A stretch of 64,000 nt of DNA from Pseudomonas fluorescens (GTDB taxonomy: Bacteria > Pseudomonadota > Gammaproteobacteria > Pseudomonadales > Pseudomonadaceae): positions 178,342 to 242,341 of the forward strand of contig NZ_MRST01000026.1 in assembly GCF_001902145.1 (NCBI RefSeq), given 5' to 3'. The stretch's first letter is position 1, and the number at the start of each line of letters is the position of its first letter. This document shows positions 24,894 to 33,206 of this stretch, one piece after another. Under the pieces are notes generated by a model that was not told the DNA's origin, did not search any database, and saw only the letters and a program-made list of their open reading frames with translations. The position numbers and the translations under genes are program-made.

Positions 24894-25796
24894 ATGCGCT
24901 TGCGTCATATCGAAATCTTCCAGGCCATCCGTCAGACCGGCTCCATCAGTGCCGCCGCGCAACTGCTGCACGTCTCGCAACCGGCGGTGACCAAAGTGCT
25001 GCAGCACGCCGAACTGCAGTTGGGCTTTGCGTTATTCCTGCGGGTACGGGGCAAATTGCAACCCACGCCGGAAGCCCTGGCGCTGGAACGCGAAGTCGAG
25101 AAAGTCAGCGCAAGCCTGCAAGGCGTGCGGCGCCTGGCGAAAAGTTTGCGCCGCGAACCGGGGCAAAGCATTCGCATCGGCGCAATCCCGGCGCTGGCGC
25201 TGGCGCTGCTACCGCCGGCGATCCTGGAATGGAAGCGCGATTACCCGGACATTGCCTGTGAACTGTCCAGTGACCATAGCCACGAGCTGGTGCAAAAGCT
25301 GTTGATGCGCGAGATCGACCTGGCGCTGACGCTCAACTTTTCCGGGCATCCGGGGCTTACCACTCAGGTGCTGGCCAACGGCGTGCTGGTGGCATTGGCG
25401 TCCAAAGGCTATTGGCCCGATGCCGAACGGCATCAGCCCCTGCCGTTGGCCGAACTAGCCGGTGCGCCCTTGATCGGCCTGTCCAGCGCTGACCCGCTGG
25501 CCGCCAAGCTGGAGAGTTATCTGGAAAGCGTCGACCCGCCGCCACGCGTGACGATCTCGGTGCAGACCTACTCACTGGCCCGCGCGATGGTCGAATCCGG
25601 CGCGGGCCTGACCGTGATCGATCCGTTCACGGCGTTGGGTGCCTCAACGGCCACCACCCATATCCGAACGCTCACCCCACCGCTGCCGATCACCCTCTAC
25701 GCGCTGACCCGTGCCAACGAACCTCCACCGCATATGCTGGCCAAGTTGCTAGAGATATTCGGCAGCCGCGCCCAGGCGTTACTGGAACGCCTTTAA
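24894..25796 (+). CDS. LysR-family regulator divergent from the D-amino-acid operon
   Basis: 300 residues: a winged helix (MRLRHIEIFQAIRQTGSISAA, with SQPAVTKVLQHAE as recognition helix) and a LysR effector domain. Divergent placement, 107 bp from the oxidoreductase start, implies that it controls that operon in response to the amino acid. Two starts are possible: ATG 24882 (AAAGG too close) and ATG 24894 (GGGA at 24884-24887, spacing 6); the latter is preferred. Recognition pattern resembles the ArgP/GbuR-like branch, but I cannot name it. Confidence 0.88.
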   Translation: MRLRHIEIFQAIRQTGSISAAAQLLHVSQPAVTKVLQHAELQLGFALFLRVRGKLQPTPEALALEREVEKVSASLQGVRRLAKSLRREPGQSIRIGAIPALALALLPPAILEWKRDYPDIACELSSDHSHELVQKLLMREIDLALTLNFSGHPGLTTQVLANGVLVALASKGYWPDAERHQPLPLAELAGAPLIGLSSADPLAAKLESYLESVDPPPRVTISVQTYSLARAMVESGAGLTVIDPFTALGASTATTHIRTLTPPLPITLYALTRANEPPPHMLAKLLEIFGSRAQALLERL

Positions 25797-25797
25797 G

Positions 25798-25993
25798 TGT
25801 GGGAGCCGGGCTTGCCCTAATGCCGTTCAGTTAAGGCTTTTTGTAGGAGCGAGCTTGCTCGCGAAAAACTCACAGGCGCCGCGTTCAATCAGGAAACACG
25901 CGTTATCGTTGACGTTTTTCGCGAGCAAGCTCGCTCCTACAGAGGGCGAATATACGCTTAACTGAACGGCATTAGGGCTTGCCCGCTCCCACA
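25798..25993. repeat. Nested inverted repeat: a REPIN inside a second REP pair
   Basis: The inner element (25842-25941) is a standard GTAGGAGCGAGC REPIN. It is enclosed by outer arms: TGTGGGAGCCGGGCTTGCCC with TAATGCCGTTCAGTTAAG on the left (25798-25836), and the matching complement, CTTAACTGAACGGCATTA then GGGCTTGCCCGCTCCCACA, on the right (25957-25993). The whole 196 bp can fold into one hairpin with a nested hairpin on top. Confidence 0.9.
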
Positions 25994-25994
25994 A

Positions 25995-26612
25995 TCAGAG
26001 CACGTAATGCATGATCGCCACGAAATGCAGCAGGCTGCCGCCAATCACAAACAAATGCCAGATGCCGTGGGAATGGCGCAAGCGATCCTCCAGGGCAAAA
26101 AAGATAATGCCTACGGTGTACAGCACTCCACCTGATGCCAACCAGATAAACCCTGCCGTGCCCAGCGCCGCCATCAGCGGCTTGACCGCTACCAGTACGA
26201 TCCAGCCCATCACGGCATAGATCACGATGGACAGAATCCGCGCCTCCGAGCGCGGCTTGATCTCCTGCAGGATGCCGATCACCGCCAGCCCCCACACAAT
26301 TCCGAACAGCGTCCAGCCCCACGGCCCCCGCAGGGTCACCAGGCAGAATGGCGTGTAGCTGCCGGCTATCAACAGGTAAATGGAAAAGTGATCGACCTTC
26401 TGCATGATCGCTTTTCGCCGGCCCTGCACGCTGTGGTACACCGTTGACGCGCTGTACAGCACCATCAGGGTAAAGCCATAAATCGCCACGCTGACGATCT
26501 TCCAGGGGCTGCCGTCCAGGCTCGCCACCACCAACATCCACACGGCACCAATACAGGCCGCAACTGCACCGAGCAAATGGCTCCAGGCGTTGAATCGTTC
26601 CCCGTGGTACAT
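25995..26612 (-). CDS. Haemolysin III family (HlyIII/YqfA-like) membrane protein
   Basis: 205 residues with seven transmembrane helices, a PAQR-type integral membrane protein. It has ERFNAWSHLLGAVAA near the start, the family SASTVYHSV, KVDHFSIYLLIAGSYTPFCL and a late HSHGIWHLFVIGGSLLHF, which carry the conserved Ser, Asp and His residues that in PAQR proteins bind a metal. Activity in bacteria is undefined; the haemolysin name is historical. Its stop overlaps the nested REP element's edge. The ATG at 26612 has a GGGAGGT-like site upstream. Confidence 0.9.
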   Translation of the reverse strand: MYHGERFNAWSHLLGAVAACIGAVWMLVVASLDGSPWKIVSVAIYGFTLMVLYSASTVYHSVQGRRKAIMQKVDHFSIYLLIAGSYTPFCLVTLRGPWGWTLFGIVWGLAVIGILQEIKPRSEARILSIVIYAVMGWIVLVAVKPLMAALGTAGFIWLASGGVLYTVGIIFFALEDRLRHSHGIWHLFVIGGSLLHFVAIMHYVL

Positions 26613-26757
26613 CTATCACTGACCTCCCGTAACCCTCAAGAACAGGCGGACAAGCGTCCGGCCTTGCGCATCAGAGTGCAAGCAGCGTGTGACGTTCCGG
26701 CGACGACAGCCGCGTTTACGGGCACAATCGAGTGCAATCGAACAAGAGCCCAAGGCC

Positions 26758-27672
26758 ATGCTGATCGACGAAGAATTCACCCTCAAGAAGCTGGAGATCT
26801 TCCTGGCGTTCATGCGCACCGGCAACCTGGCCCGCGCCGCCGCCGAGCTGCAAACCAGCAATGTCAGCGTGCACCGCGCCATTCACTCCCTGGAAAGTGC
26901 CCTGCGCTGCCCGCTGTTCAAACACGAGGGGCGCAACCTCACTCCACTGGAAAGCGCCTACGTGCTCGAAGAGCGTGCGCAGAAACTGGTGGCCGACGTG
27001 GTCGACAGCGTGCGCCTGACCCGCGAAGCCGCCGGGTTCTCGGCCGAACGCTTCAAGCTCGGCTCGCTGTATTCGTTGACGGTCAAGACCGTGCCGCAAC
27101 TGATCATGGGCCTGAAAATCCGGCGCAGCGAACTCAATATCGACCTGATCCTGGGCTCCAACTTCGACCTGCTCTACAAGCTCAAGAACATGGAAGTGGA
27201 CGCGATCCTCATCTCCCTCGACGAGCACGCCCACGACCCCGACTGCGAGCAGATCGCGCTGTTCAGCGATGACATCTTCCTCGCCACCCCGGCCGATTCG
27301 CCCCTGGACCGCAATCAGGAAATCGACCTGGCCGACGTGCGCGATGCCACCTTCATCACCCTCACCCAGGGCTTCGCCACGCATCAGGACGGCAACCGGG
27401 TGTTCCATCAGGCAGGGTTCGAGCCGAAGGTGGCGATGCAGGTGAACGATATCTTTACCTTGCTGAGCATGGTCAGTTCAGGGGTGGGTTATGCGCTGCT
27501 GCCAGGGCGGATCGCAGCGGTGTATGAGAACCGCGTGAAGCTGATACCGCTGCAGCCCAGGTATCGCTTGCAACAGCAGATCGGCGTGGTGTTCCTGAAG
27601 GCCAAGGAGCGTGACCCAAACCTGCTGGCGTTGTTGGCGGAGTGTCGGATGTATGCCAATCGCCAGGCTTGA
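26758..27672 (+). CDS. mdcR: LysR-family regulator of malonate decarboxylase
   Basis: 304 residues. The winged helix (FTLKKLEIFLAFMRTGNLARA with TSNVSVHRAIHSLESALRCPLF) and an effector domain with KIRRSELNIDLILG and SSGVGYALLPGRI match MdcR of pseudomonads. The LysR subfamily's ER(F/Y)KLGSLYSLTVKTVPQLI is also seen. It is convergent with the mdc operon at its 3' end rather than divergent at its promoter, so it acts on a distant operator (see the repeat at 34958-34976). The ATG at 26758 follows AAGG closely; the alternative upstream start lacks support. Confidence 0.86.
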   Translation: MLIDEEFTLKKLEIFLAFMRTGNLARAAAELQTSNVSVHRAIHSLESALRCPLFKHEGRNLTPLESAYVLEERAQKLVADVVDSVRLTREAAGFSAERFKLGSLYSLTVKTVPQLIMGLKIRRSELNIDLILGSNFDLLYKLKNMEVDAILISLDEHAHDPDCEQIALFSDDIFLATPADSPLDRNQEIDLADVRDATFITLTQGFATHQDGNRVFHQAGFEPKVAMQVNDIFTLLSMVSSGVGYALLPGRIAAVYENRVKLIPLQPRYRLQQQIGVVFLKAKERDPNLLALLAECRMYANRQA

Positions 27673-27674
27673 AG

Positions 27675-27742
27675 CCGCCATCGCAGGCAAGCCAGCTCCC
27701 ACAGTGGACCGAGATCGCCTGTAGAGCTGGTTTGCCTGCGAT
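27675..27742. repeat. REP pair with arms in reverse order, GTGGGAGCTGGC type
   Basis: CCATCGCAGGCAAGCCAGCT followed by CCCACAG and, 20 bp on, a diverged second arm CTGTAGAGCTGGTTTGCCTG. The arms are arranged tail-out compared with the other doublets, with one arm degenerate. Between mdcR and mdcM ends (both convergent). Confidence 0.75.
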
Positions 27743-27755
27743 GAGGCCCGACCCG

Positions 27756-28520
27756 TCAGCCCACCAACCCACGCATCAACAAAAACAACAACGAAGGCCC
27801 TAGCAAGCACCCCAGCGCCGTATAGAACGCCGCCGTCAAACACCCATAAGGCACCAGCTTCGGATCAGTCGCCGCCAGGCCGCCCGCCACACCGCTGGAG
27901 GTGCCCATCAAGCCACCGAAGATCACCGCGCTGCGTGGGTTGTTCAGCCCGATCAGCGGCGCCACGAACGGCGTCATCACCATCACCAGAATGGCCTTGA
28001 TCAACCCCGCGGCAATGGACAGCGCCATCACCTCGGAGCTGGCTCCAATCGCCGCGCCGGTCACCGGGCCGACGATATAGGTCACGGCTCCGGCGCCGAT
28101 GGTGGTGAGGCTCACCGCATCGGTGTACCCGAACGCCATCGCCACCCCTACCCCGGCAACGAACGACGAGCCCACGCCGACAAACAGCGCCAATACACCC
28201 ACGTAGCCGGCGCGTTTCAGCTCATCGACACTCACGCCAAACGCCGTGGCGACAATGGCAAAGTCCCGCAACATCGCACCACCGAGCAGGCCGATGCCCG
28301 ACAACAGTGGAATATCCACCACGCCCTTGGAACCACCGGTAAACGCACCGCCCACATACGACAGCGCCAACCCCAGCAGAATGGCAATGGCCGAACCATG
28401 CAGGCGGCCCTTGGTGAAGGTATCGGAGATCCAATAAGACACCCACATGGTCAGGCCGATCACGGCGAAACCACTGATCAAGCCGTAGCCGGTGATCACT
28501 TTCATCATCGATTCGTACAT
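27756..28520 (-). CDS. mdcM: Malonate transporter, MadM subunit
   Basis: 254 residues, about eight hydrophobic helices. It is the larger half of the two-part MadLM malonate carrier (sodium- or proton-coupled uptake). Signatures are TMWVSYWISDTFTKGRLHG, GGSKGVVDIPLLSGIGLLGG and GGLMGTSSGVAGGLAATDPKLVPYG. It follows mdcL, starting 8 bp after its stop. The ATG at 28520 is preceded by GGGGTG; a GTG at 28529 is less likely. Last gene of the operon, ending at a REP pair. Confidence 0.93.
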   Translation of the reverse strand: MYESMMKVITGYGLISGFAVIGLTMWVSYWISDTFTKGRLHGSAIAILLGLALSYVGGAFTGGSKGVVDIPLLSGIGLLGGAMLRDFAIVATAFGVSVDELKRAGYVGVLALFVGVGSSFVAGVGVAMAFGYTDAVSLTTIGAGAVTYIVGPVTGAAIGASSEVMALSIAAGLIKAILVMVMTPFVAPLIGLNNPRSAVIFGGLMGTSSGVAGGLAATDPKLVPYGCLTAAFYTALGCLLGPSLLFLLMRGLVG

Positions 28521-28525
28521 GGCGA

Positions 28526-28918
28526 TCACCCCGCTTCTTTAGTGGGAGCAACCGCAACCGGTTCGCGGTTACCGATACGCACCAGCACGGGCACCAAAGC
28601 AAAGCCGAGCACTACGGCGAGGGTCCCGGCCAGAATCGCCATAGGCCCACCGCTGATGGCGCCATATACGTTTTGCTGGGCCGCCATCGCCACCACAATC
28701 GGGATATACACCGCCGCCCAGAAGCTCACGCCTTGCTCTGACTTGCCGGTAAACAGGCCGCGTTTGCTCAGGTAGCTGCCCAGGCCGATCAACAGCAGCA
28801 TGGCAATACCCACCCCGCCGACGTTGGCCGGGATACCCAACAGCTTGCCCAGCAGCTCACCCACAAACAGCCCTGCCAACGTGCAGAACGCCAAAAAAGC
28901 CACACCGTAAATAATCAT
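28526..28918 (-). CDS. mdcL: Malonate transporter, MadL subunit
   Basis: 130 residues with four transmembrane helices; the small subunit of the MadLM malonate carrier. MIIYGVAFLAFCTLAGLFVG, IPANVGGVGIAMLLLIGLG and the late GFALVPVLVRIG match MadL. The ATG at 28918 is preceded by GAGGACAACAACC. It lies 67 bp downstream of mdcH. Some mdc operons carry a different carrier, MdcF; here MdcLM takes its place. Confidence 0.92.
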   Translation of the reverse strand: MIIYGVAFLAFCTLAGLFVGELLGKLLGIPANVGGVGIAMLLLIGLGSYLSKRGLFTGKSEQGVSFWAAVYIPIVVAMAAQQNVYGAISGGPMAILAGTLAVVLGFALVPVLVRIGNREPVAVAPTKEAG

Positions 28919-28985
28919 GGTTGTTGTCCTCAAAGTGCTCGTTCGAAATTGTTGTTTTTGTGCTTCGAAAGCCTTGGGTACTGCG

Positions 28986-29885
28986 TTATCGGTGGCGGCG
29001 CTCCTCCTCTTGCAGCAGGGCCTGCAAGGTGTCCAGGCGAGCGCCTTCGCAGGCGATCACCGTGCCTTGTTCGAAAACACGGCGTGACAGACCGGTGAGC
29101 ACCGCGCCCGGAGGCAGTTCGATTTGCAGGCGCACACCGCGCTCGTAGGCGCTTTGCACAGTGCCGCGCCAATCGACGACGCGGCACATATTGAAGGCCA
29201 GGTCGTCACGCAGTTGTTCGGGGTTGTGGATAGGTCGCGCGCGGGTGCTGCTCAGGTAAGTGATGCGCGGCGCCTTGAGTGGAACGAAAGCTTGGAACAG
29301 TGCCTGGGCGGGTTGCTCCAGCAACGGGCAGTGAGACGGCACGCTGACGGCCAGGCGCTTGGCGACGCCGTTGCCTTTGATGCGCTCGGCAACCCGCTTC
29401 ATCGCCTCGTTGCTGCCGGCGATGACGGTCTGGTTGTCGGCATTGATATTGGCCAGGTACACCGGCGTTTGCGGGCTGTGGATATCCGCCAGCAAGGCCT
29501 CGACGCTGGAAAGATCAGGGCCGATCAGCGCCGTCATGCCATAGCCCTGTGGATAAGCCTGCTGCATCAGTTCGCCACGCAGGCTGACCAGTTTTATCGC
29601 ATCAGCGAAGTCCAGGGCCCCAGCCATCACCGCGGCTGGGTAGGCGCCGATGGACAGGCCCGCCACATAATCCGGCGTGCACTCTAATCGCCGGGCATGG
29701 GCCACGCCGGCGATCAACAGGCACAGTTGCACAGCCCGCGTCGATTCAAGCGCCTGCGCCGAGTCGAGCCGACGAACGTCTTCACCCAGGGCATCACTGG
29801 CCTCTTGCAGAATGTCGGCCGGCAACGCCTGGAGCATGCCGCGGCGTTGGGCGCCCTGCCCCGGAAACACCAGAAGGCTGCTCAT
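28986..29885 (-). CDS. mdcH: Malonate decarboxylase, malonyl-CoA:ACP transacylase subunit
   Basis: 299 residues, FabD-like. It loads malonyl onto the malonate decarboxylase acyl-carrier protein to start the catalytic cycle (with mdcG's prosthetic group). Motifs: LLVFPGQGAQRRGML (GQGAQ) and the active-site VAGLSIGAYPAA, where GLSIG holds the nucleophilic Ser, then VSLRGELMQQAYPQGYGMTA and a late His in VSVPSHCPLL. The start overlaps mdcG by 4 bp (ATGA). Frame extensions upstream lie inside mdcG. Confidence 0.95.
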   Translation of the reverse strand: MSSLLVFPGQGAQRRGMLQALPADILQEASDALGEDVRRLDSAQALESTRAVQLCLLIAGVAHARRLECTPDYVAGLSIGAYPAAVMAGALDFADAIKLVSLRGELMQQAYPQGYGMTALIGPDLSSVEALLADIHSPQTPVYLANINADNQTVIAGSNEAMKRVAERIKGNGVAKRLAVSVPSHCPLLEQPAQALFQAFVPLKAPRITYLSSTRARPIHNPEQLRDDLAFNMCRVVDWRGTVQSAYERGVRLQIELPPGAVLTGLSRRVFEQGTVIACEGARLDTLQALLQEEERRHR

Positions 29886-30478
29886 GCCACGGCCTGCCAA
29901 GGGTCGAGCACAAGGTGCGCACCGCTGACGGTCTTGAGCAGGACACGGCGCGAGGGGCCGGCCCATTCGCGCAAGGCGACGGCACCGAAAGGGGTTTGCA
30001 GTTGCAGGTCGACGGCACAGGGCGCGGTGTCCAGGATCGCCAACAGCGCTCGCGCCTCGCTACGATCCAGGGGCTTGGGCGTGCACAGAATCAAATCCAG
30101 GTCACTTTGGGCATGCAGCGCTTCAATGCCACTGGCCAATTCAAACCCGGCACTGCCGCTGACGCCCCAATCTTGCTGCGCCAGCACCGGCCGCAGTTGA
30201 TCGAGGGCCCGCAGCGCCGGTAAATCCCGTGGTGAGAGCACCTCTCGCAAGGCTTGCGGCGCCACCCGCCGTTGCACCGCCGCCACGGGCATCTGGGCGG
30301 CAAAACGCTGCTCACGCAAACGCCCACGCACCCCGACCGCCACATGGCCCGGCTCGGCGATGGCGCGCCGCACCACTACCGGATGCCCGGCACGGATTGC
30401 GTCCCGTACCCAGGCCGGGGCATCCGCAGGCAGATGCGCCGGGGTCATGCCCCAAAGCAAATCGTGGGCGTTCACCAT
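29882..30478 (-). CDS. mdcG: Phosphoribosyl-dephospho-CoA transferase (holo-ACP synthase of malonate decarboxylase)
   Basis: 198 residues. It attaches 2'-(5''-triphosphoribosyl)-3'-dephospho-CoA to the mdcC carrier protein. The nucleotidyltransferase signature is in GSAGFELASG followed by HAQSDLDLIL, with the two Asp of SDLDL that bind metal. It overlaps mdcE by 7 bp and mdcH by 4 bp, so translation is probably coupled. The donor is made by mdcB. Confidence 0.95.
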   Translation of the reverse strand: MVNAHDLLWGMTPAHLPADAPAWVRDAIRAGHPVVVRRAIAEPGHVAVGVRGRLREQRFAAQMPVAAVQRRVAPQALREVLSPRDLPALRALDQLRPVLAQQDWGVSGSAGFELASGIEALHAQSDLDLILCTPKPLDRSEARALLAILDTAPCAVDLQLQTPFGAVALREWAGPSRRVLLKTVSGAHLVLDPWQAVA

Positions 30479-31242
30479 TGCTTCCGCAGCAGCTGGCGTA
30501 CATGGCTGGAAGCAGCTCGATGGGGCGCGCCAAGTCGTCCGTTCAAGTCAGTGCTGGTGATGTCCTTGATCGCCTGCACCAGGCAATCGCTGACCCGCGC
30601 CACGTCATCCGCCGTAGGCTGTTCGATACGCGTGACGGACAGCGTCTCCCAGAGCAAACCCAGGCTGGCATAGCTGTTGATGTCATAGGCCATCGGCGGC
30701 ACGCTGGCGGCCAGGGCTTCCAATTCTTCGACGCTGCGCAAGGTCACCCGTGCCGCCGAGGCCTTGCCCATGGCATGCACCATCACGCCAGGGTCGCGCA
30801 GGGCAATCAGGCGATTGGCCTGGTAGCCGTGGGCGAGAAACGCGCCCGACATGGCCTTGCCCACCAGCAGGGCGATCACCGGGTGGCCGGCGAGCCGAGC
30901 GCGAGCGTAGCTGTCAGCGGCGGCGGCCAAGGCCTGATGAATACCAAGGGCTTCTTCGCGACGACCATAGGCTTGGCTGGGTACGTCGACGATAGCGATG
31001 ATGGGGCGCTTGTCACCCCGGGCGATGGCTTCGTCCACCGCCTTGGCCAAGCCCCAGCCTTCCAGTAGGCCGACTTCGCCATTGCGGGCGCGGGGGAAGC
31101 GGTTGTGCGGATCGGGAACCACGGCGATATAGCGCACCGCCTGCTCACCCAACACACCATCCGCCACTTTCAATGAGCCCGGCAAACCTTCGACCGGCGT
31201 TGCGTTGGCGCTCAACGCATTGAACCACTGCAAGCCTCTCAT
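30472..31242 (-). CDS. mdcE: Malonate decarboxylase gamma subunit
   Basis: 256 residues, carboxyltransferase-like crotonase fold. With mdcD it forms the malonyl-S-ACP decarboxylase. VPDPHNRFPRARNGEVGLLEG, IVDVPSQAYGRREEALGIHQ and LLVGKAMSGAFLAHGYQ are the family motifs. It overlaps mdcD by 4 bp and mdcG by 7 bp. Confidence 0.95.
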   Translation of the reverse strand: MRGLQWFNALSANATPVEGLPGSLKVADGVLGEQAVRYIAVVPDPHNRFPRARNGEVGLLEGWGLAKAVDEAIARGDKRPIIAIVDVPSQAYGRREEALGIHQALAAAADSYARARLAGHPVIALLVGKAMSGAFLAHGYQANRLIALRDPGVMVHAMGKASAARVTLRSVEELEALAASVPPMAYDINSYASLGLLWETLSVTRIEQPTADDVARVSDCLVQAIKDITSTDLNGRLGAPHRAASSHVRQLLRKQW

Positions 31243-32081
31243 GGGCGTTCTCCCTGATACAGCGCGCGAACAGTCGCCGGCTCGATTTGCGCGCTCGCGT
31301 CCAGTTCGGCCAGGCGCGCCAGGTAAAAATCAGCGCGCCGGCTGCGCGGTTGTGTGGGCACGCCCTGCTGCAACAGTGCGCTGACGGTCTGCTGGATCTG
31401 CGCCACATCGTCCGTCACATAACGGTCGGCCAAGCCACTGTTGAAACGCTGCTCGCCACCGGTAAGGCTCCAGATAAACGGGCGGTCGCGGGAGTCGTAC
31501 TCCTCCAGGCCAGCCTCCTGCTCGATCACTTGCGGGCCATTCAAGCCCAGACGTGCTTCGCGAGTCACCACCAGGTAGCTGCACAAGCCAGCCGCGATGG
31601 ACATGCCCCCAAAGCAACCGACACTGCCGGCCACCACGCCGATCACCGGCTGGTACTGGCGCAGGTCGACAATCGCCGCGTGAATGTCGGCAATGGCAGC
31701 CAGGCCCAGGTTGGCTTCCTGCAAGCGCACGCCGCCTGTTTCCAGCAGTAGCACCGCGCAGGTGGGGATGCCGTTGCGGTTGTCTTCGGCCGCCAGCTCC
31801 AAGGCGCCCGCGATTTTCGCGCCGCCAACTTCACCCAGGCTGCCGCCCTGGAAATTACCTTCGATCGCGGCAATCACCACAGGCTTGGCGCCGATGCTGC
31901 CCTTGGCGATCACCACACCATCATCGGCCTGGGGCACCACGCCTTGGCGGCTGAGCCACGGCGACATGACCCGCTGGAATGGGTCGATCAACTCGCGCAA
32001 GGTGCCCGCATCCAACAGCGCCTTGGCGCGCTGCCGGGCACCGAGTTCCACAAAGCTGTGTTTAGCGAGTAAGTCAGTCAT
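31239..32081 (-). CDS. mdcD: Malonate decarboxylase beta subunit
   Basis: 280 residues, resembling the biotin-independent carboxyltransferase (AccD-like) fold. It decarboxylates malonyl-ACP with mdcE. SFVELGARQRAKALLDAGTL, IEGNFQGGSLGEVGGAKI, LLLETGGVRLQEANLGLAAI and GSVGCFGGMSIAAGLCSYLV are recognisable. The ATG at 32081 is inside the end of mdcC (8-bp overlap), so the two are coupled. Confidence 0.95.
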   Translation of the reverse strand: MTDLLAKHSFVELGARQRAKALLDAGTLRELIDPFQRVMSPWLSRQGVVPQADDGVVIAKGSIGAKPVVIAAIEGNFQGGSLGEVGGAKIAGALELAAEDNRNGIPTCAVLLLETGGVRLQEANLGLAAIADIHAAIVDLRQYQPVIGVVAGSVGCFGGMSIAAGLCSYLVVTREARLGLNGPQVIEQEAGLEEYDSRDRPFIWSLTGGEQRFNSGLADRYVTDDVAQIQQTVSALLQQGVPTQPRSRRADFYLARLAELDASAQIEPATVRALYQGERP

Positions 32082-32373
32082 GGCCGACCTCCTCGAAACC
32101 TTGCTCCAGGCGCAAGCGCACCACGCCGGGCGTGGCACCGAAGTCGTGGATATCAATGTTCAGGGCCGGTGGCGTCTGCTCCTGGAAGATGCGCTCGAAC
32201 AGGTGCTGCCAGCGTTGCTGCGCGCCATTGACCGAGGTTTGCACCTGGATGGTCAAGGTGCCGGGCGTACCCGGCTCCAGCAGCACTTCCAGGTCGCCCG
32301 AGCCGACGCAACCCACCAGCGCACGGCCTTTGGGGGGCTGCCCGGCGGGGAATTCAAAGGATAGGGTTTGCAT
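32074..32373 (-). CDS. mdcC: Malonate decarboxylase acyl-carrier protein (delta subunit)
   Basis: 99 residues. It carries the acetyl/malonyl group on a dephospho-CoA-derived arm attached to Ser in VGCVGSGDLEVLL (Ser of GSGDLE, about residue 25). Starts METLSFEF-like (MQTLSFEFPAGQPP). The ATG (complement 32371-32373) overlaps the mdcB stop as TGATG, and GGAG lies 7 nt upstream. Small size and sequence are exactly those of MdcC. Confidence 0.95.
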   Translation of the reverse strand: MQTLSFEFPAGQPPKGRALVGCVGSGDLEVLLEPGTPGTLTIQVQTSVNGAQQRWQHLFERIFQEQTPPALNIDIHDFGATPGVVRLRLEQGFEEVGHD

Positions 32374-33206
32374 CACAACGCTCCGTCGAGGCGGTCGATA
32401 AACAGGCAGGCGGCCAACAGGTCGGCGGCGCCGCCGGGGGAGGCATTCAAGGCCAGCAGTTGCAGGTCCAGCTCATGCAGTTGGCGGCGTCCGGCCAGGG
32501 TTGCGCTGCCACCGGCGTCGAGCACGGCCTGGGCGCCCTGTTGCATGGTGGCCAGGCCTTCGGTACCGGCGCGGTAGAGCACGCAGGTGTCTGCCAGGTC
32601 CGTCATGATCGCCAGCAACGCATCCAGCCGGGCGTTCTGCTCACCGGCGTTTGCGCGGCGGCTCTTGTGCAGTTGCGGCAGGCCGCGTTGAGTCACCGAA
32701 GGGAAGCCGAGCTGGGCTTCTTCGCGGGCACCGCGTGCGCCGTAGCGCTGCGCAACCTGGGCACCATGGCTCATGGGCTGCGGGGCGAAGCGGTCGTTGA
32801 GCAGGGCCAGCTTGGCGGCGGCCAGGGTTATGGTGCGGGGCTCCAGGGCCGCCGCAGCGGTGAGCAACCCCAGCGCCCAGATCGCACCGCGATGGGTGTT
32901 CACGCCCTGGGTGGTGGCGAGCATGGCCTGCTCGCCTTCCCGGCCAATACGACCGAGCGCTTCGCGCAGGGGCAGGCCGACTTCGCCGATGTCGAGCGCG
33001 GCCTCGGCCATTTCCTTGAACATCGGCCACAGCGACAGCGCCGAGGCGTGCATCAGCCCCAGGTGCAAATCGCTGTGGGCGCCGTTGCCGCGCCGGTCTA
33101 CCAGGGCGGGTTTAGGCGACAAATCCGCTTCGTCGATCAGCGCATCCACGGCCCTATCCGCCAGGCGATCGGCCAGGCTCAGTTCATGCTGTTTGAGCGC
33201 GCGCAT
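32373..33206 (-). CDS. mdcB: Triphosphoribosyl-dephospho-CoA synthase
   Basis: 277 residues, CitG family. It makes the prosthetic-group precursor 2'-(5''-triphosphoribosyl)-3'-dephospho-CoA from ATP and dephospho-CoA for mdcG. SPKPALVDRRGNGAHSDLHLGLM, ATTQGVNTHRGAIWALGLL and LNASPGGAADLLAACLFID are family motifs. It ends where mdcC starts and begins one base downstream of the mdcA stop. Confidence 0.94.
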   Translation of the reverse strand: MRALKQHELSLADRLADRAVDALIDEADLSPKPALVDRRGNGAHSDLHLGLMHASALSLWPMFKEMAEAALDIGEVGLPLREALGRIGREGEQAMLATTQGVNTHRGAIWALGLLTAAAALEPRTITLAAAKLALLNDRFAPQPMSHGAQVAQRYGARGAREEAQLGFPSVTQRGLPQLHKSRRANAGEQNARLDALLAIMTDLADTCVLYRAGTEGLATMQQGAQAVLDAGGSATLAGRRQLHELDLQLLALNASPGGAADLLAACLFIDRLDGAL

